DNA from: JSC-12 sp033764965
Lineage (GTDB): Bacteria > Cyanobacteriota > Cyanobacteriia > Leptolyngbyales > Leptolyngbyaceae
Assembly: GCA_033764965.1 (NCBI GenBank)
Contig: JANRIN010000130.1
Location: 1 to 64,000 of the forward strand
Reading direction: 5' to 3'
Length of the DNA stretch: 64,000 nt
Shown here: positions 24,607 to 33,862 of the stretch, piece by piece
How positions within the stretch are numbered: position 1 is the stretch's first letter
Layout of the letters: each line of letters begins with the position of its first letter
Notes under the pieces: generated by a model
Database searches by the model: none
The model's input: only the letters and a program-made list of their open reading frames with translations
What the model was told of the DNA's origin: nothing
Translations under genes and position numbers: made by a program

Positions 24607-25688
24607 TAAGAGGCAACCATTGAAGTTTTGGGACGAGCAAAGATCATGCGTCCGGCTGAGGTTTGTAGGGCACTGGTGACAATGACCTGAATTTCACCAC
24701 CCATGTAACTCCGCCCTTCTTCCACCACAACCATTGTGCCATCTTCCAAATAGCCAACCCCCTGGGTCGGTTCTTTCCCCTCTCGCAGAATTTTTAGGTC
24801 AATGCAATCCCCCGGCAGGTAGCTGGGGCGCACGGATTGTGCCAGATCGTTGATATTGAGGACGGGTACTTGCTGCACACTAGCAACTTTGCTGAGGTTG
24901 TAGTCAGTAGTGAGCAGTGTGCCGTTGATCTCCTGGGCGAGTCGAACGAGCTTCGCATCTACAGTCGGAATGTCTTCATAGTCGGCAGAGTTGATCACAA
25001 TGCGATCGGGATAAGCTTCTCGAATTCGATTCAAGATATCCAGTCCTCGCCGTCCCCGAATCCGTTTTTGGTCATTGGCGGCATCGGCAACGGTTTGCAA
25101 TTCTTGCAGCACAAATTGGGGGACTAAAATCTGTCCTTCCAGGAAGCCCGTCATCAGCAAATCTTCCAAGCGCCCATCAATAATGCAACTGGTGTCTAGA
25201 AGCTTGGTGGCGGCTGGCTTCAAGGTTCCTTCCGAAACAAGCAGCGTGTCAAACGAATTGGGATTGATTAACCGCAACAGTGCCCGACCGTGGGTATCTG
25301 CCAGGGAAACGCCGGAAAACGCAAATAAAACGCTACCCACGATCGCAATGAGTGGCTTAATAAAGGAAAACTCGGTTGGGATGGGCAGCAGAAAGGTGGG
25401 AGCCAGGAGCAGGTTAGCAACCAGTAAGCCAATCACCAGCCCGATCGCCCGACTCAGCAAAATGTCCGCAGGCATGGTACGAATTCGCTTTTCTAAGCGG
25501 CGATACGCTTGCTGCACAGATAGCCCCATTGCCAGCCCAATCAGGGCGCCAAACCCAGCCGTCACGAAACTGAGAGCCGTTTCATTCGTGACTTGTGACA
25601 AGACGCTGGTTGGCAAATCCTCAATGCTGTTAAAGCCGATCCCCGCGCCTGCCAGGATGAAAGAAATGATAATGATGGCATCAAGCAT
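24606..25688 (-). CDS. PIN/TRAM-domain membrane protein (YacL-like)
   Basis: 360 residues. It has four N-terminal membrane helices (residues about 5-120), a PIN nuclease domain (LLDTSCIIDGRLEDLL, VPQFVLQELQTVAD, RGRRGLDIL, DAKLVRLA, LLTTDYNL) with the acidic residues kept, and a C-terminal TRAM domain (KEPTQGVGYLEDGTMVVVEE). This arrangement matches YacL-family proteins. They are membrane-tethered and presumed to act on RNA. The first gene of a two-gene operon. Confidence 0.9.
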   Translation of the reverse strand: MLDAIIIISFILAGAGIGFNSIEDLPTSVLSQVTNETALSFVTAGFGALIGLAMGLSVQQAYRRLEKRIRTMPADILLSRAIGLVIGLLVANLLLAPTFLLPIPTEFSFIKPLIAIVGSVLFAFSGVSLADTHGRALLRLINPNSFDTLLVSEGTLKPAATKLLDTSCIIDGRLEDLLMTGFLEGQILVPQFVLQELQTVADAANDQKRIRGRRGLDILNRIREAYPDRIVINSADYEDIPTVDAKLVRLAQEINGTLLTTDYNLSKVASVQQVPVLNINDLAQSVRPSYLPGDCIDLKILREGKEPTQGVGYLEDGTMVVVEEGRSYMGGEIQVIVTSALQTSAGRMIFARPKTSMVAS

Positions 25689-25896
25689 AATGAAATGATA
25701 GGGGGGAATGAATACCTAAAATCTTGCGAAATTAAGGTTCTGTCAATCTGCTAGAGTTGCCAGTCGAAAGATCAAGATGTATTCGAAGTTACAGAAATCG
25801 GCACTGAGACTGGCTTGGGTCAGGCTGACATGGATTCATTATACTCTTCGCGCTCTTTAGGAAAGGCACAAGGTGAATGAGTGGGTAAGTGAGTGA

Positions 25897-27186
25897 ATGA
25901 GAAAAATGATTGCACCCCAATCGGCTTACATCCATATTCCGTTTTGTCGGCGGCGTTGTTTTTATTGTGATTTCCCGATCGCTGTGGTCGGAGATAAGCC
26001 ACCAGCCGGAAACGCCGATCGCATCAATGGCAGCAATTCAAAGACGATCGCTCATTACGTTGATGTATTAATTCAGGAAATTCGCCTATCTCTTCAATGG
26101 GATGAGCCGCTGGAAACGATCTTTCTGGGAGGGGGAACGCCTTCCCTGTTATCGGTGGAGCAGCTAACTTGGATTCTGGACACTCTGGAGCAACAGTTTG
26201 GGATCACGACTCATGCCGAAATTTCGATGGAGATCGATCCCGCTACGTTTGATTTAGCTCAGGTAAAGGGATACCGACTCGCCGGAGTGAACCGAGTCAG
26301 TTTGGGGGTGCAAGCGTTTCAGCCGGAGTTGCTGCAACTGGCAGGACGATCGCACACCGTGGAAGATGTTCTCGTAGCAGTTGATCTAGTACATGAAGCT
26401 GGATTTACCAATATCAGTCTGGACTTAATTTCGGGGCTACCGCATCAAACCTTGGACCAATGGGAGGAGTCGCTAGAAAAGGCGATCGCCCTCTCGCCCA
26501 GCCATATCTCCTGCTATGACTTGATTGTGGAAGCGGGCACCCCTTTTAGCCGCCAATACAAGCCAGGAATATCCCCCCTCCCTTCCGATGAATTAGCTGC
26601 CGAAATGTACCGCACTGCCCAACGGCTTTTGACGGCAAACGGCTTTGAGCATTACGAAATCTCCAACTACGCTAAACCGGGCTATCAGTGTCGCCACAAT
26701 CGCGTTTATTGGGAAAATCGCCCCTTCTATGGTTTTGGCATGGGAGCGACGAGCTATCTAAACAATGAACGCTTTGCCCGTCCCCGCAAAACCTGGGAGT
26801 ACTACGAATGGGTGGAGGTGCAAGGAAAAGGACGAGAAACGGCAACAGACGTAGGGGCGGGTTTATCCAGAGAATTAGGGAACCAGCAAATCCCACCACC
26901 AAACCCGCCCCTACAGGAAACCGGGGATTTACTAGATACGGTCATGCTGGGGTTGCGGTTGGCGGAAGGATTGAGTTTGGCAGAATTGGTTGCAATTTTT
27001 GGGGAAGCCGCGATCGATCGTCTCCTGAAACGCCTGCAACCTTACACAGAAGCGGGATGGATTGAGGTTGTCCCGGCTTCTCAAGTGGAGCCAGTACCAA
27101 GCTCAGGCAGATTGAAACTAACCGACCCTGAAGGTTTTTTATTCTCGAATGTGGTACTGACTACGATTTTTGAGGAATTTGAGTAG
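25897..27186 (+). CDS. hemW: HemW, radical-SAM heme chaperone (HemN-like)
   Basis: 429 residues. The radical SAM cluster site CxxxCxxC is in PFCRRRCFYCDFPI. GGGTPSLL, EIDPATF, RVSLGVQAFQ, DLISGLPHQT and HYEISNYAKPGYQCRHN are typical of HemW, which delivers heme and is often annotated as coproporphyrinogen III oxidase. It lacks the extra N-terminal residues of true HemN. Met4 is another possible start. Residues 319-340 come from an inserted palindromic repeat (26851-26914), placed before the conserved DLLDTVMLGLRLAEGLS block, so the protein is longer than usual but the frame is kept. Confidence 0.9.
   Translation: MRKMIAPQSAYIHIPFCRRRCFYCDFPIAVVGDKPPAGNADRINGSNSKTIAHYVDVLIQEIRLSLQWDEPLETIFLGGGTPSLLSVEQLTWILDTLEQQFGITTHAEISMEIDPATFDLAQVKGYRLAGVNRVSLGVQAFQPELLQLAGRSHTVEDVLVAVDLVHEAGFTNISLDLISGLPHQTLDQWEESLEKAIALSPSHISCYDLIVEAGTPFSRQYKPGISPLPSDELAAEMYRTAQRLLTANGFEHYEISNYAKPGYQCRHNRVYWENRPFYGFGMGATSYLNNERFARPRKTWEYYEWVEVQGKGRETATDVGAGLSRELGNQQIPPPNPPLQETGDLLDTVMLGLRLAEGLSLAELVAIFGEAAIDRLLKRLQPYTEAGWIEVVPASQVEPVPSSGRLKLTDPEGFLFSNVVLTTIFEEFE
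26851..26914. repeat. Palindromic repeat inserted in frame within hemW
   Basis: A perfect 14-base inverted repeat: GTAGGGGCGGGTTT (26851-26864) and AAACCCGCCCCTAC (26901-26914), with a 36-base centre. It begins exactly on a codon boundary and adds 22 codons (VGAGLSRELG...PPNPPLQ). Such GTAGGGGCGGGTTT elements are usually intergenic in cyanobacteria. Confidence 0.9.
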
Positions 27187-27230
27187 GAAGAAAGACTGGC
27201 GATTCAGGGATTAGGGTTACCGTCCTGCGC

Positions 27231-28298
27231 TTACAGTAAGTGCTTTAGATTAGGGTCTGCCTGAATTTCCTTCAAGACGTTTTTAATTTCCTGAGTGCGG
27301 TCCTTCTTCACAATCAGGGTTACTTTCCCATCTCGGACGATGACGGTATCTTCTAATCCAATAGTGACGATTAAATCATCCTGGTCTGTGGCGTAGAACA
27401 ATGCGCCCTGGGTATCTAAACCAACATGACGTGCCAGTTCGACATTGGGATCCTCCCCTTTGAGCAACCGTTCGATCGCGTTCCAGTCTCCCAGGTCGTC
27501 CCAACCGAAGGCAACCGGGAGCACATAAGCCTGTTGAGTTTTTTCCATCAAGGCATAATCGATGCTCTTTTTGGGCAGATCAGGATAGGCATCAATGCCG
27601 CGTTCTTCCAGCAGTCCCAAAATTTCGGGCGCGTAAATCAACAACTCATCCAGTGCTACGCCAGCCCGGAAGACAAACATCCCGCTGTTCCAGCTAAATT
27701 TTCCAGTTGCCAGAAACTCTTCAGCCGTGGGATGATCGGGTTTTTCCGTAAAGCGATCGACGCGGTAAGCCGCCAACCCTTCGCCGCAGTCGCCCACTTT
27801 TTCGCCCTGCTGAATGTAACCGTAGCCAATCGATGGATAGGTGGGAGCAATGCCGAGGGTGACGATCGCGGTTTCTCGACTAGCCAAGTCCGCCGCTGCA
27901 ACCAGGGTGGAGCGAAACTTTTCCTCATCAGCAATCCAGTGATCAGCCGGGAAAAAGCCTACTACTGCATCTCTGCTGTAACGACTGGCAATTTCCAGCG
28001 TGCTCCAGGCAACGGCAGGCGCAGTATCTCGACCCTCTGGTTCCACAAGCAAGTTGGCTTCTGGTAGGTTGGGCAACTGTTCCCGTACCCCTTCTGCTAA
28101 ATGAGAGGCAGTAACAACAAAAATGTCCTGCCAATCTCCCGCGATCGCCAGTAATCGTTCTGCCGTGGCTTGGAGCAAACTCCGTCCGCTGCCGTCTAAA
28201 CTCAAAAATTGCTTGGGGCGATTACGCCGACTCAGGGGCCAGAATCGTTCGCCTTTACCACCAGCCAAAATTACAGGGATCAGGGAAGGGTTGGTCAT
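27231..28298 (-). CDS. Mannose-1-phosphate guanylyltransferase
   Basis: 355 residues. It makes GDP-mannose from mannose-1-phosphate and GTP, for polysaccharide and glycoconjugate synthesis. The nucleotidyltransferase motif is PVILAGGKGERFWPLSRRNR with PKQFL. Further blocks are VEPEGRDTAPAVAW, FFPADHWI, RFTEKPD and WNSGMFVFRA. It lacks the C-terminal cupin of bifunctional ManC, so it is the short single-function form (the usual length is about 350). Transcribed alone from the minus strand. Confidence 0.93.
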   Translation of the reverse strand: MTNPSLIPVILAGGKGERFWPLSRRNRPKQFLSLDGSGRSLLQATAERLLAIAGDWQDIFVVTASHLAEGVREQLPNLPEANLLVEPEGRDTAPAVAWSTLEIASRYSRDAVVGFFPADHWIADEEKFRSTLVAAADLASRETAIVTLGIAPTYPSIGYGYIQQGEKVGDCGEGLAAYRVDRFTEKPDHPTAEEFLATGKFSWNSGMFVFRAGVALDELLIYAPEILGLLEERGIDAYPDLPKKSIDYALMEKTQQAYVLPVAFGWDDLGDWNAIERLLKGEDPNVELARHVGLDTQGALFYATDQDDLIVTIGLEDTVIVRDGKVTLIVKKDRTQEIKNVLKEIQADPNLKHLL

Positions 28299-28517
28299 GG
28301 TTGCACGTACTCCAGGGGTTTTGGTAACGGACAGTTGCGGTATGACAGTTGTGGCGCGATCGTTGCAGAGCGATCGGGGTAGAAACCCTTATTAGTGTTG
28401 ACCAGTCACTCCTGGTTTGAACAAGATATTGCGAAACATCTTCATCGAAACTTTGAATTTGAAGCACGATCAACCGTTGGGGTTTATCACAGCAACGTCT
28501 GCTTGCTATGTCCATTG

Positions 28518-30275
28518 CTACTGTCCGTTTTGCAAATCAAACTCCTGACTCCAGTCGGGAAATTCATCTTCCGGCAGTTTGCCATAAAGCTGGATGCGGG
28601 TGATGCCCTCAATCGGCGATCGCTTCAGCATCGTTACAGTCATCGCCGCCATTTCTGAGGCATTGGGAACGGGATGATCTTCAAACAGAATTTGCAAATG
28701 ATTGTCCCGTAATCGGATTTTGGCAAGGGTGCCGATCGGTTGCAATGCTTCATTCATTAATGTCGAGAATTGTCCTAGCCAGGTTTCCTGAGCGATCAGC
28801 GTGGGAGATGTCGATTCTGGTGATTCAATTGCCAATTCTGCTTGCGATGGAAAGGGCTGGTCGGGGTCGGGAATATCTTCTGGCTGAATGGTGGTCAGGA
28901 TTTCGTCTGTGAGCGTATTGATCACAGCCAGCCGATTGGCTTGACGCTCAATGGTCTTCTCAAACAGGTTGCGGACTAGGCGGGCATTGCCAAAGGTGCG
29001 ATCGCGCTGTTCGTATAACCCTGTCAGCAAGATCTTGAGTTTTTGATTCGCTGCCTCAGTGGGGTGAAAATGGCTGTCCTTACACATTTTGTTGAAAATG
29101 GCGACTAATTCCTCCGGGGTGTAGTCGTTGAAGTAAAAATAACGATTGAAGCGGGATTTTAGCCCCGGATTGGATTCAACAAAGCGCAACATTTCGTCGG
29201 TGTAACCCGCTGCAATCACCACTAAACGCTTGCGATAATCTTCCATGCGTTTGAGCAAGGTATCCACTGCCTCTTGTCCAAAGTCACGGGTGCTGTCTTT
29301 GGGAGTCAGGGCGTAAGCTTCATCGATGAATAGCACTCCGTCTAGAGCAGAAGTCACCTTTTCATCCACTTTTTTGGAAGTGCCGCCGATGTAGTCTGCC
29401 ACTAAGCCAGCCCGATCGGTTTCCACTAAATGTCCCTTTGCCAGAAACCCCAATGCCTGGAAGATGCGACTAACTAGCCGCGCCACGGTGGTTTTTCCAG
29501 TTCCGGGCGGTCCACTAAAAACGGAATGCAGGGAGACGGAGGTGGTTGCCAGTCCCCGTTCTTCCCGTACTTTCTGTACCTTCAAAAAATTGGTCAGGGT
29601 TTTGATTTCTTCTTTAATGTTGTCCATCCCAATCAGTTGATTGAGTTCATCCATCACGGTATCGAGTTCTGCGGGAGGGGGTGACGGTGCTGCCGTTGGG
29701 GCGGTAGGAGATGGGGCGGTGGTGGGTTCGGTAGTGGACGATCGCGGGGTTGAATTTGCCACAGGATTTGGGGCGGTATAAGTGTGTAGCATTTGCCACA
29801 CCTGAGATAACGCTGCCATTTCTTCCATTGAGATTTGCCCGTCTGCCTTCACAATCACCTGGGCAAAGCGGTACATGGCGTTAACCGTGGGTTCCAGCCA
29901 GCGGGTTCCTTTCTCCTCATCCTGCTGGTTGAGCAGAGCAGGCAGGGCAAGGGTATTAGCATTGGCGATCGCCCCTCGCAACTCCAGCAACACCTGAACC
30001 GCTTCCTTTTGATAACGAATTCGCACCTCACGGGACAGATCCCAGCGGTTCATCAAGGCGTTCACCATCTCCTTGTCTTGCTTCACCAGCCCATAGAAGA
30101 CCAGAAAGCCCAGTAGCTCATTAGCGCTAATGTCGTTATTGCTTTGCCCACAGAGCAGTACAATCTTTGCCACATCAGTCAGCAAAAACTGCTCAAATTC
30201 TTTCCCCATCTGCAAAATGGGCTGCACTTCTCGATACAAAGTCTGAGCTTCTTGCCGAATTTCGCTAGTATCCAC
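28518..30275 (-). CDS. AAA+ ATPase (CbbX/SpoVK type) with TerB-like N-terminal domain
   Basis: 585 residues in three parts. Residues about 1-165 are helical and TerB-like, with acidic motifs (CGQSNNDISANELLGFLV, then VIVKADGQISMEEMAALSQV). A Pro/Ala/Thr linker follows (about 170-205). The AAA+ domain is about 205-460: LIGMDNIKEEI, Walker A FSGPPGTGKTTVARL, pore-like DYIGGTSKKVDEK, Walker B VLFIDEAYAL, sensor/Arg finger NPGLKSRFNRYFYF, as in CbbX and SpoVK. A C-terminal extension (about 500-585) ends FPDWSQEFDLQN. CbbX is a Rubisco activase in red-type organisms, but the SpoVK-like proteins of cyanobacteria are unassigned; a remodelling role for an unknown target is inferred. Confidence 0.85.
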   Translation of the reverse strand: MDTSEIRQEAQTLYREVQPILQMGKEFEQFLLTDVAKIVLLCGQSNNDISANELLGFLVFYGLVKQDKEMVNALMNRWDLSREVRIRYQKEAVQVLLELRGAIANANTLALPALLNQQDEEKGTRWLEPTVNAMYRFAQVIVKADGQISMEEMAALSQVWQMLHTYTAPNPVANSTPRSSTTEPTTAPSPTAPTAAPSPPPAELDTVMDELNQLIGMDNIKEEIKTLTNFLKVQKVREERGLATTSVSLHSVFSGPPGTGKTTVARLVSRIFQALGFLAKGHLVETDRAGLVADYIGGTSKKVDEKVTSALDGVLFIDEAYALTPKDSTRDFGQEAVDTLLKRMEDYRKRLVVIAAGYTDEMLRFVESNPGLKSRFNRYFYFNDYTPEELVAIFNKMCKDSHFHPTEAANQKLKILLTGLYEQRDRTFGNARLVRNLFEKTIERQANRLAVINTLTDEILTTIQPEDIPDPDQPFPSQAELAIESPESTSPTLIAQETWLGQFSTLMNEALQPIGTLAKIRLRDNHLQILFEDHPVPNASEMAAMTVTMLKRSPIEGITRIQLYGKLPEDEFPDWSQEFDLQNGQ

Positions 30276-30382
30276 AAATCCTCTCCTGATGGTTCACCAC
30301 TCAATCTGGCTCTCTCAAGATTAGGGAGAATAATGGTTTTCGTCTATGTGCCTTCTCACAGATTTGAGCATTTAGCTAGAGA

Positions 30383-31294
30383 TTAGAGGATTCCCCTTCC
30401 TTCCTTCCTACTTAAATAGGCTGCTAATTGAGCAGGAGACTTCAACTTAACAAGTTGCTTGCAGCCGCTATGAGGGCAACCGAGAAAAAACATATCTAAA
30501 GCTACACCAGCGTGCTCACGTTTCTCCCGCAGAACCATAGGCACATGATGAATTGGGCAAAATACCTCATCATCTTTTTCTCTCAAGTGAGCTTTCAATC
30601 GATTTACTGTGGCTTTCTCAACAGAGTTTTGATGAAAAATTGTTGATAGTTCTTGGTTTGAGATTTGAAATTCAAAAATGTCTGCTTTATGGAGCAGCCC
30701 TAAATCCTGAGCTGTAAATCTTTGGCTTCCTTTACATTGAAAAGGATGATCGTTATAGAACCCAACGCATGACCAGAAGAAATCATCAAGTTGATACAAA
30801 CTTCCATCAAGTCGCTTTTTAGATTGCAGAATCATAGGTCTACTGCAAGTCCTGCACTTCTTCTCCATCACAACCTGACCCATGTGGAACTGAAGCACAT
30901 GAACCCGATCTTTATCTAGTTTAGTGGTAGCAAAATTGTCAGGATTTCTTGACTGTTCTTTAATAATTTCTTGAGAGCGAAGTTCTTGAAACTCTTTAAA
31001 TTTTCGGCTACGCAGATGCTCTAATTCCTGTTGTCGCTCTTTATCCGGTTTGGATAGGCGGTTGTCTTGTTCCTCTTTTCGCTCAAGTTCAACCACTTCA
31101 GCGTCAATCACTTCCAGATCAGCGGTTATGTCTTGAGCAGAGCGACCTACAGGATTACCTTCATTCTGAGATTGGTTCCGAGGTTGTGATTTCTCATAAG
31201 AGTTAATCCAAGATCGAATAGCCTCTGTTGCAGTAACTCTGACAAACTCAGTTAAAACAATTGTGCCAATTGCAAAAATAGCCTCAAGCAGCAT
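30383..31294 (-). CDS. Membrane-anchored protein with two zinc ribbons, unknown function
   Basis: 303 residues. It has one N-terminal hydrophobic helix (LLEAIFAIGTIVLTEFV), then a charged coiled coil (about 60-130, ELERKEEQDNRL, RQQELEHLRSRKF), then two Cys-rich domains: CRTCSRPM ... FFWSCVGF ... QCKGSQRF, and CPIHHVPM ... FFLGCPHSGCKQLV. Both look like topoisomerase-type C4 ribbons, the second with a His. Codon use is AT-rich compared with its neighbours and HIP1 sites are absent, so it may be acquired. I do not recognise the family. Confidence 0.65.
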   Translation of the reverse strand: MLLEAIFAIGTIVLTEFVRVTATEAIRSWINSYEKSQPRNQSQNEGNPVGRSAQDITADLEVIDAEVVELERKEEQDNRLSKPDKERQQELEHLRSRKFKEFQELRSQEIIKEQSRNPDNFATTKLDKDRVHVLQFHMGQVVMEKKCRTCSRPMILQSKKRLDGSLYQLDDFFWSCVGFYNDHPFQCKGSQRFTAQDLGLLHKADIFEFQISNQELSTIFHQNSVEKATVNRLKAHLREKDDEVFCPIHHVPMVLREKREHAGVALDMFFLGCPHSGCKQLVKLKSPAQLAAYLSRKEGRGIL

Positions 31295-31414
31295 ACGAAT
31301 TTAGCAACGAAAAAGCAACGTATTTTCTTTATTTGTAACCAAGAAGATCAATCAAGTACGAGAAATATCAGTCTATTCTCTAAAAGTTCATAATCTACCA
31401 GTTCAAAATTCATT

Positions 31415-32113
31415 TCATTTTTCACCCAAATTGTGTTTCAACTGCTCGTAAGCGTTGGCGATCGCAAACTTCCCCCGCAAAAACCCTGAGTTCGCGCCAG
31501 GGCAGATGTATTGCAGAGTGTCCGGCGTAAATTCATCCAGTAGGTTTTGGATGCTCTGATGTTGTCTACGGCTATGAAACGTTTTAGCCGTTTTAATCGC
31601 AGCCAGAGAACCTTGAGGTGTGGGCAGGAGATGCCGCCCAGTAAAAAGCACACCGCCAAAGCCGCTATGGTAAAGGCAGGCAGAACCAGGAGAGTAGCCA
31701 GGAGTCCAGAGGGCGCGGGTTTGAGGTGTGAGGGTGCAGGAATGGTGAAAGGTGATCAGGTTGAGACCGGGCAGCAGGTAGGCTTCTTGTTCCTGAATGA
31801 CGATCGGGCAGTTGAAAGCTTTTTGCACGGCTTTTGCCTGTCCAATGCTGTCTCGATGCGTCACAAACAACCATTGGATACCCCCCTTGGCTTCAAGCTG
31901 AGCCTGGGTATTTTCATCCCAGAGAGGGCAATCGATCAGAATATTAGAATTTTCTAGAATAAGATAAGCCGTACCTCCCAGGGTTTCGCGGTTGGGTGGA
32001 AACGCATAGATGGCAGGAGAAGTCGAGTCTGATAGTTCACTCAAGACTAAGCGCAGCGGTTTAGGTTGGCGAAATTCCACAGATGAGGTGTGAGAAGAGG
32101 GACTGGAAGACAC
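31415..32113 (-). CDS. Beta-lactamase-fold protein lacking metal ligands
   Basis: 232 residues with the fold pattern of metallo-beta-lactamases: GGTAYLILENSNILIDCP, a strand ending LFVTHRDSIGQA, LLPGLNLITFHHS, TPGYSPGSACLYH, GGVLFTGRHLL. The usual HxHxDH is THRDSIG and the TPGHSPGS His is Tyr, so zinc binding is probably lost or much altered. I have seen such short MBL-like proteins in cyanobacteria annotated as hydrolases. It may be a non-catalytic member. Transcribed alone. Confidence 0.75.
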   Translation of the reverse strand: MSSSPSSHTSSVEFRQPKPLRLVLSELSDSTSPAIYAFPPNRETLGGTAYLILENSNILIDCPLWDENTQAQLEAKGGIQWLFVTHRDSIGQAKAVQKAFNCPIVIQEQEAYLLPGLNLITFHHSCTLTPQTRALWTPGYSPGSACLYHSGFGGVLFTGRHLLPTPQGSLAAIKTAKTFHSRRQHQSIQNLLDEFTPDTLQYICPGANSGFLRGKFAIANAYEQLKHNLGEK

Positions 32114-32300
32114 AGTGAGGATTACTGAACTGAGCAGGGTGATTGAGTAGGGTAGAGCGATTAAAATTTGAGCGTGTTCTTACGAATTTAACAAAATCCG
32201 ATTACCATAATTGCTTTGGCGATTATAAACCGTTCCAGATAATCCAGATCTGGAGACAATACTTGCACAGTTCATTCAACCAGTTCATTCAAAACGGCGA

Positions 32301-33803
32301 ATGCATCCCTTATTTTTGCTATTTCTACTCGGACTAACCACTTACTTTATCGTGCAACGGGTTTCCAGTGTGACCCGCACCCCCACCTGGTTGCTGTGGA
32401 TAGTTGCCATGATGCCTGCGTTTATTTGGAGTGGATGGGCAGTGGCAAATGAGGGACGCAGAACTGCTCCACCTGCTTATCTGGTGATTGTGCCGTTGGT
32501 GGTTTGTTTGGTGTTGTACTGGTTTTTGATTCAATGGGGACGGATTCCATCCCCAAATGCAACATCCAAGGACGAGCAAGACCCCCAATCCAGTCCCCAA
32601 CCGGAGCCAGCGTCCGAAATTAGCGCACCAAAACCGATCGATAAATCGGAAGAACGGGATTTGCAAACCTGTTTTCCCTGGTCAATTTACTACCTACAAG
32701 ATATTGAATACCGCCCTCAAGCCGTGATTTGTCGCGGACAATTGCGGAGCAAGCCAGAAGTCGCTTACCAAACCATTCGGGAGAATGTTGAGGAGCACTT
32801 CGGCGATCGCTTCCTGGTGGTGTTTCAAGAAGGCGCAAACGGCAAGCCCTTCTTTGCCCTGGTTGCCAATCCCTACGCCAAACAAGCCCCTGGACAGGCA
32901 CATCAAACTTCAGCCTCTCGACCAGTCCTGGCACTGACTTTGCTGGCTATTACGTTTTTCACGACTTGTTTCGCCTGGTTGCAAATTGCCGGGAAATTGG
33001 GATCAAACAGCCCCCTCCAGTTCTCCCTGGAGGTGCTGATTCAAGGACTTCCCTATGCCCTTTCCTTAATGCTGATCCTGGGTTGTCATGAACTGGCTCA
33101 CTACCTCACTGCCCGACGCTACAAAATTCGGGCAACCTTGCCTTACTTCATTCCGGTACTGCCTCTACCGTGGTTTCCGTTTGGCACGTTTGGCGCGTTT
33201 ATTCAACTGCGATCGCCCATTCCTAACCGCAAAGCCTTATTTGATGTGGGGTTTTCGGGACCGATTGTGGGGTTCGTCATTGCCGTACCGTTGTTAATCT
33301 GGGGACTCGCCCATTCCGAAGTGGTGCCGATGCCTCAAAACCCGGAGCTATTTAACTTCCAGGCTTTTGATCCCAAATTCTCGCTGCTCCTGACTCTACT
33401 CAGCAAATTAATGCTAGGTAGTGTGTTAACCGCAGAAACCGCCATTAAAATGCACCCTGTTGCGGTTGCAAGTTGTTTGGGATTGGTGGTGACGGCGTTT
33501 AACCTGATGCCTGTCGGACAGTTAGACGGAGGTCACATTGTTCATGCCATGCTGGGGCAACGAGCCGGAGCAATGGTGGGGCAAATTGCCAGATTATTAT
33601 TGCTGTTACTGTCTTTTGCTCAACGCTACCTGATGCTATGGGCGATCATTCTATTTTTGATCCCCGCAAACGATGAACCTGCTCTCAACGATGTCACGGA
33701 ATTAGATAACCGTCGCGATCTTTGGGGGGTTGCAGCCCTGGCAATTTTGCTGCTGATCATTCTGCCTGCGCCTGCACCGTTAACAAAGCTTTTGAACATT
33801 TAG
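32301..33803 (+). CDS. Site-2 protease family metallopeptidase (EGY-like)
   Basis: 500 residues. Two N-terminal helices are followed by a Pro/Glu-rich region, a soluble domain (about 120-195, with SIYYLQDIEYRPQAVICRGQ), and a polytopic M50 protease domain. This contains the zinc site HELAHYLTARRY, LPWFPFGTFGAFIQLRSPIPN (as in plant EGY proteins) and LDGGHIVHAMLGQRAG with the third ligand. It cleaves membrane proteins within the bilayer; plastid EGY1 relatives act in thylakoid development. Substrate here unknown. The 146-aa coiled-coil gene starts 60 bases downstream. Confidence 0.92.
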   Translation: MHPLFLLFLLGLTTYFIVQRVSSVTRTPTWLLWIVAMMPAFIWSGWAVANEGRRTAPPAYLVIVPLVVCLVLYWFLIQWGRIPSPNATSKDEQDPQSSPQPEPASEISAPKPIDKSEERDLQTCFPWSIYYLQDIEYRPQAVICRGQLRSKPEVAYQTIRENVEEHFGDRFLVVFQEGANGKPFFALVANPYAKQAPGQAHQTSASRPVLALTLLAITFFTTCFAWLQIAGKLGSNSPLQFSLEVLIQGLPYALSLMLILGCHELAHYLTARRYKIRATLPYFIPVLPLPWFPFGTFGAFIQLRSPIPNRKALFDVGFSGPIVGFVIAVPLLIWGLAHSEVVPMPQNPELFNFQAFDPKFSLLLTLLSKLMLGSVLTAETAIKMHPVAVASCLGLVVTAFNLMPVGQLDGGHIVHAMLGQRAGAMVGQIARLLLLLLSFAQRYLMLWAIILFLIPANDEPALNDVTELDNRRDLWGVAALAILLLIILPAPAPLTKLLNI

Positions 33804-33862
33804 ATAGACTCTCTCTGTTGACTCCGCTAGACTTTTTGGATGATGCAACGCAAGGAGCCAGG

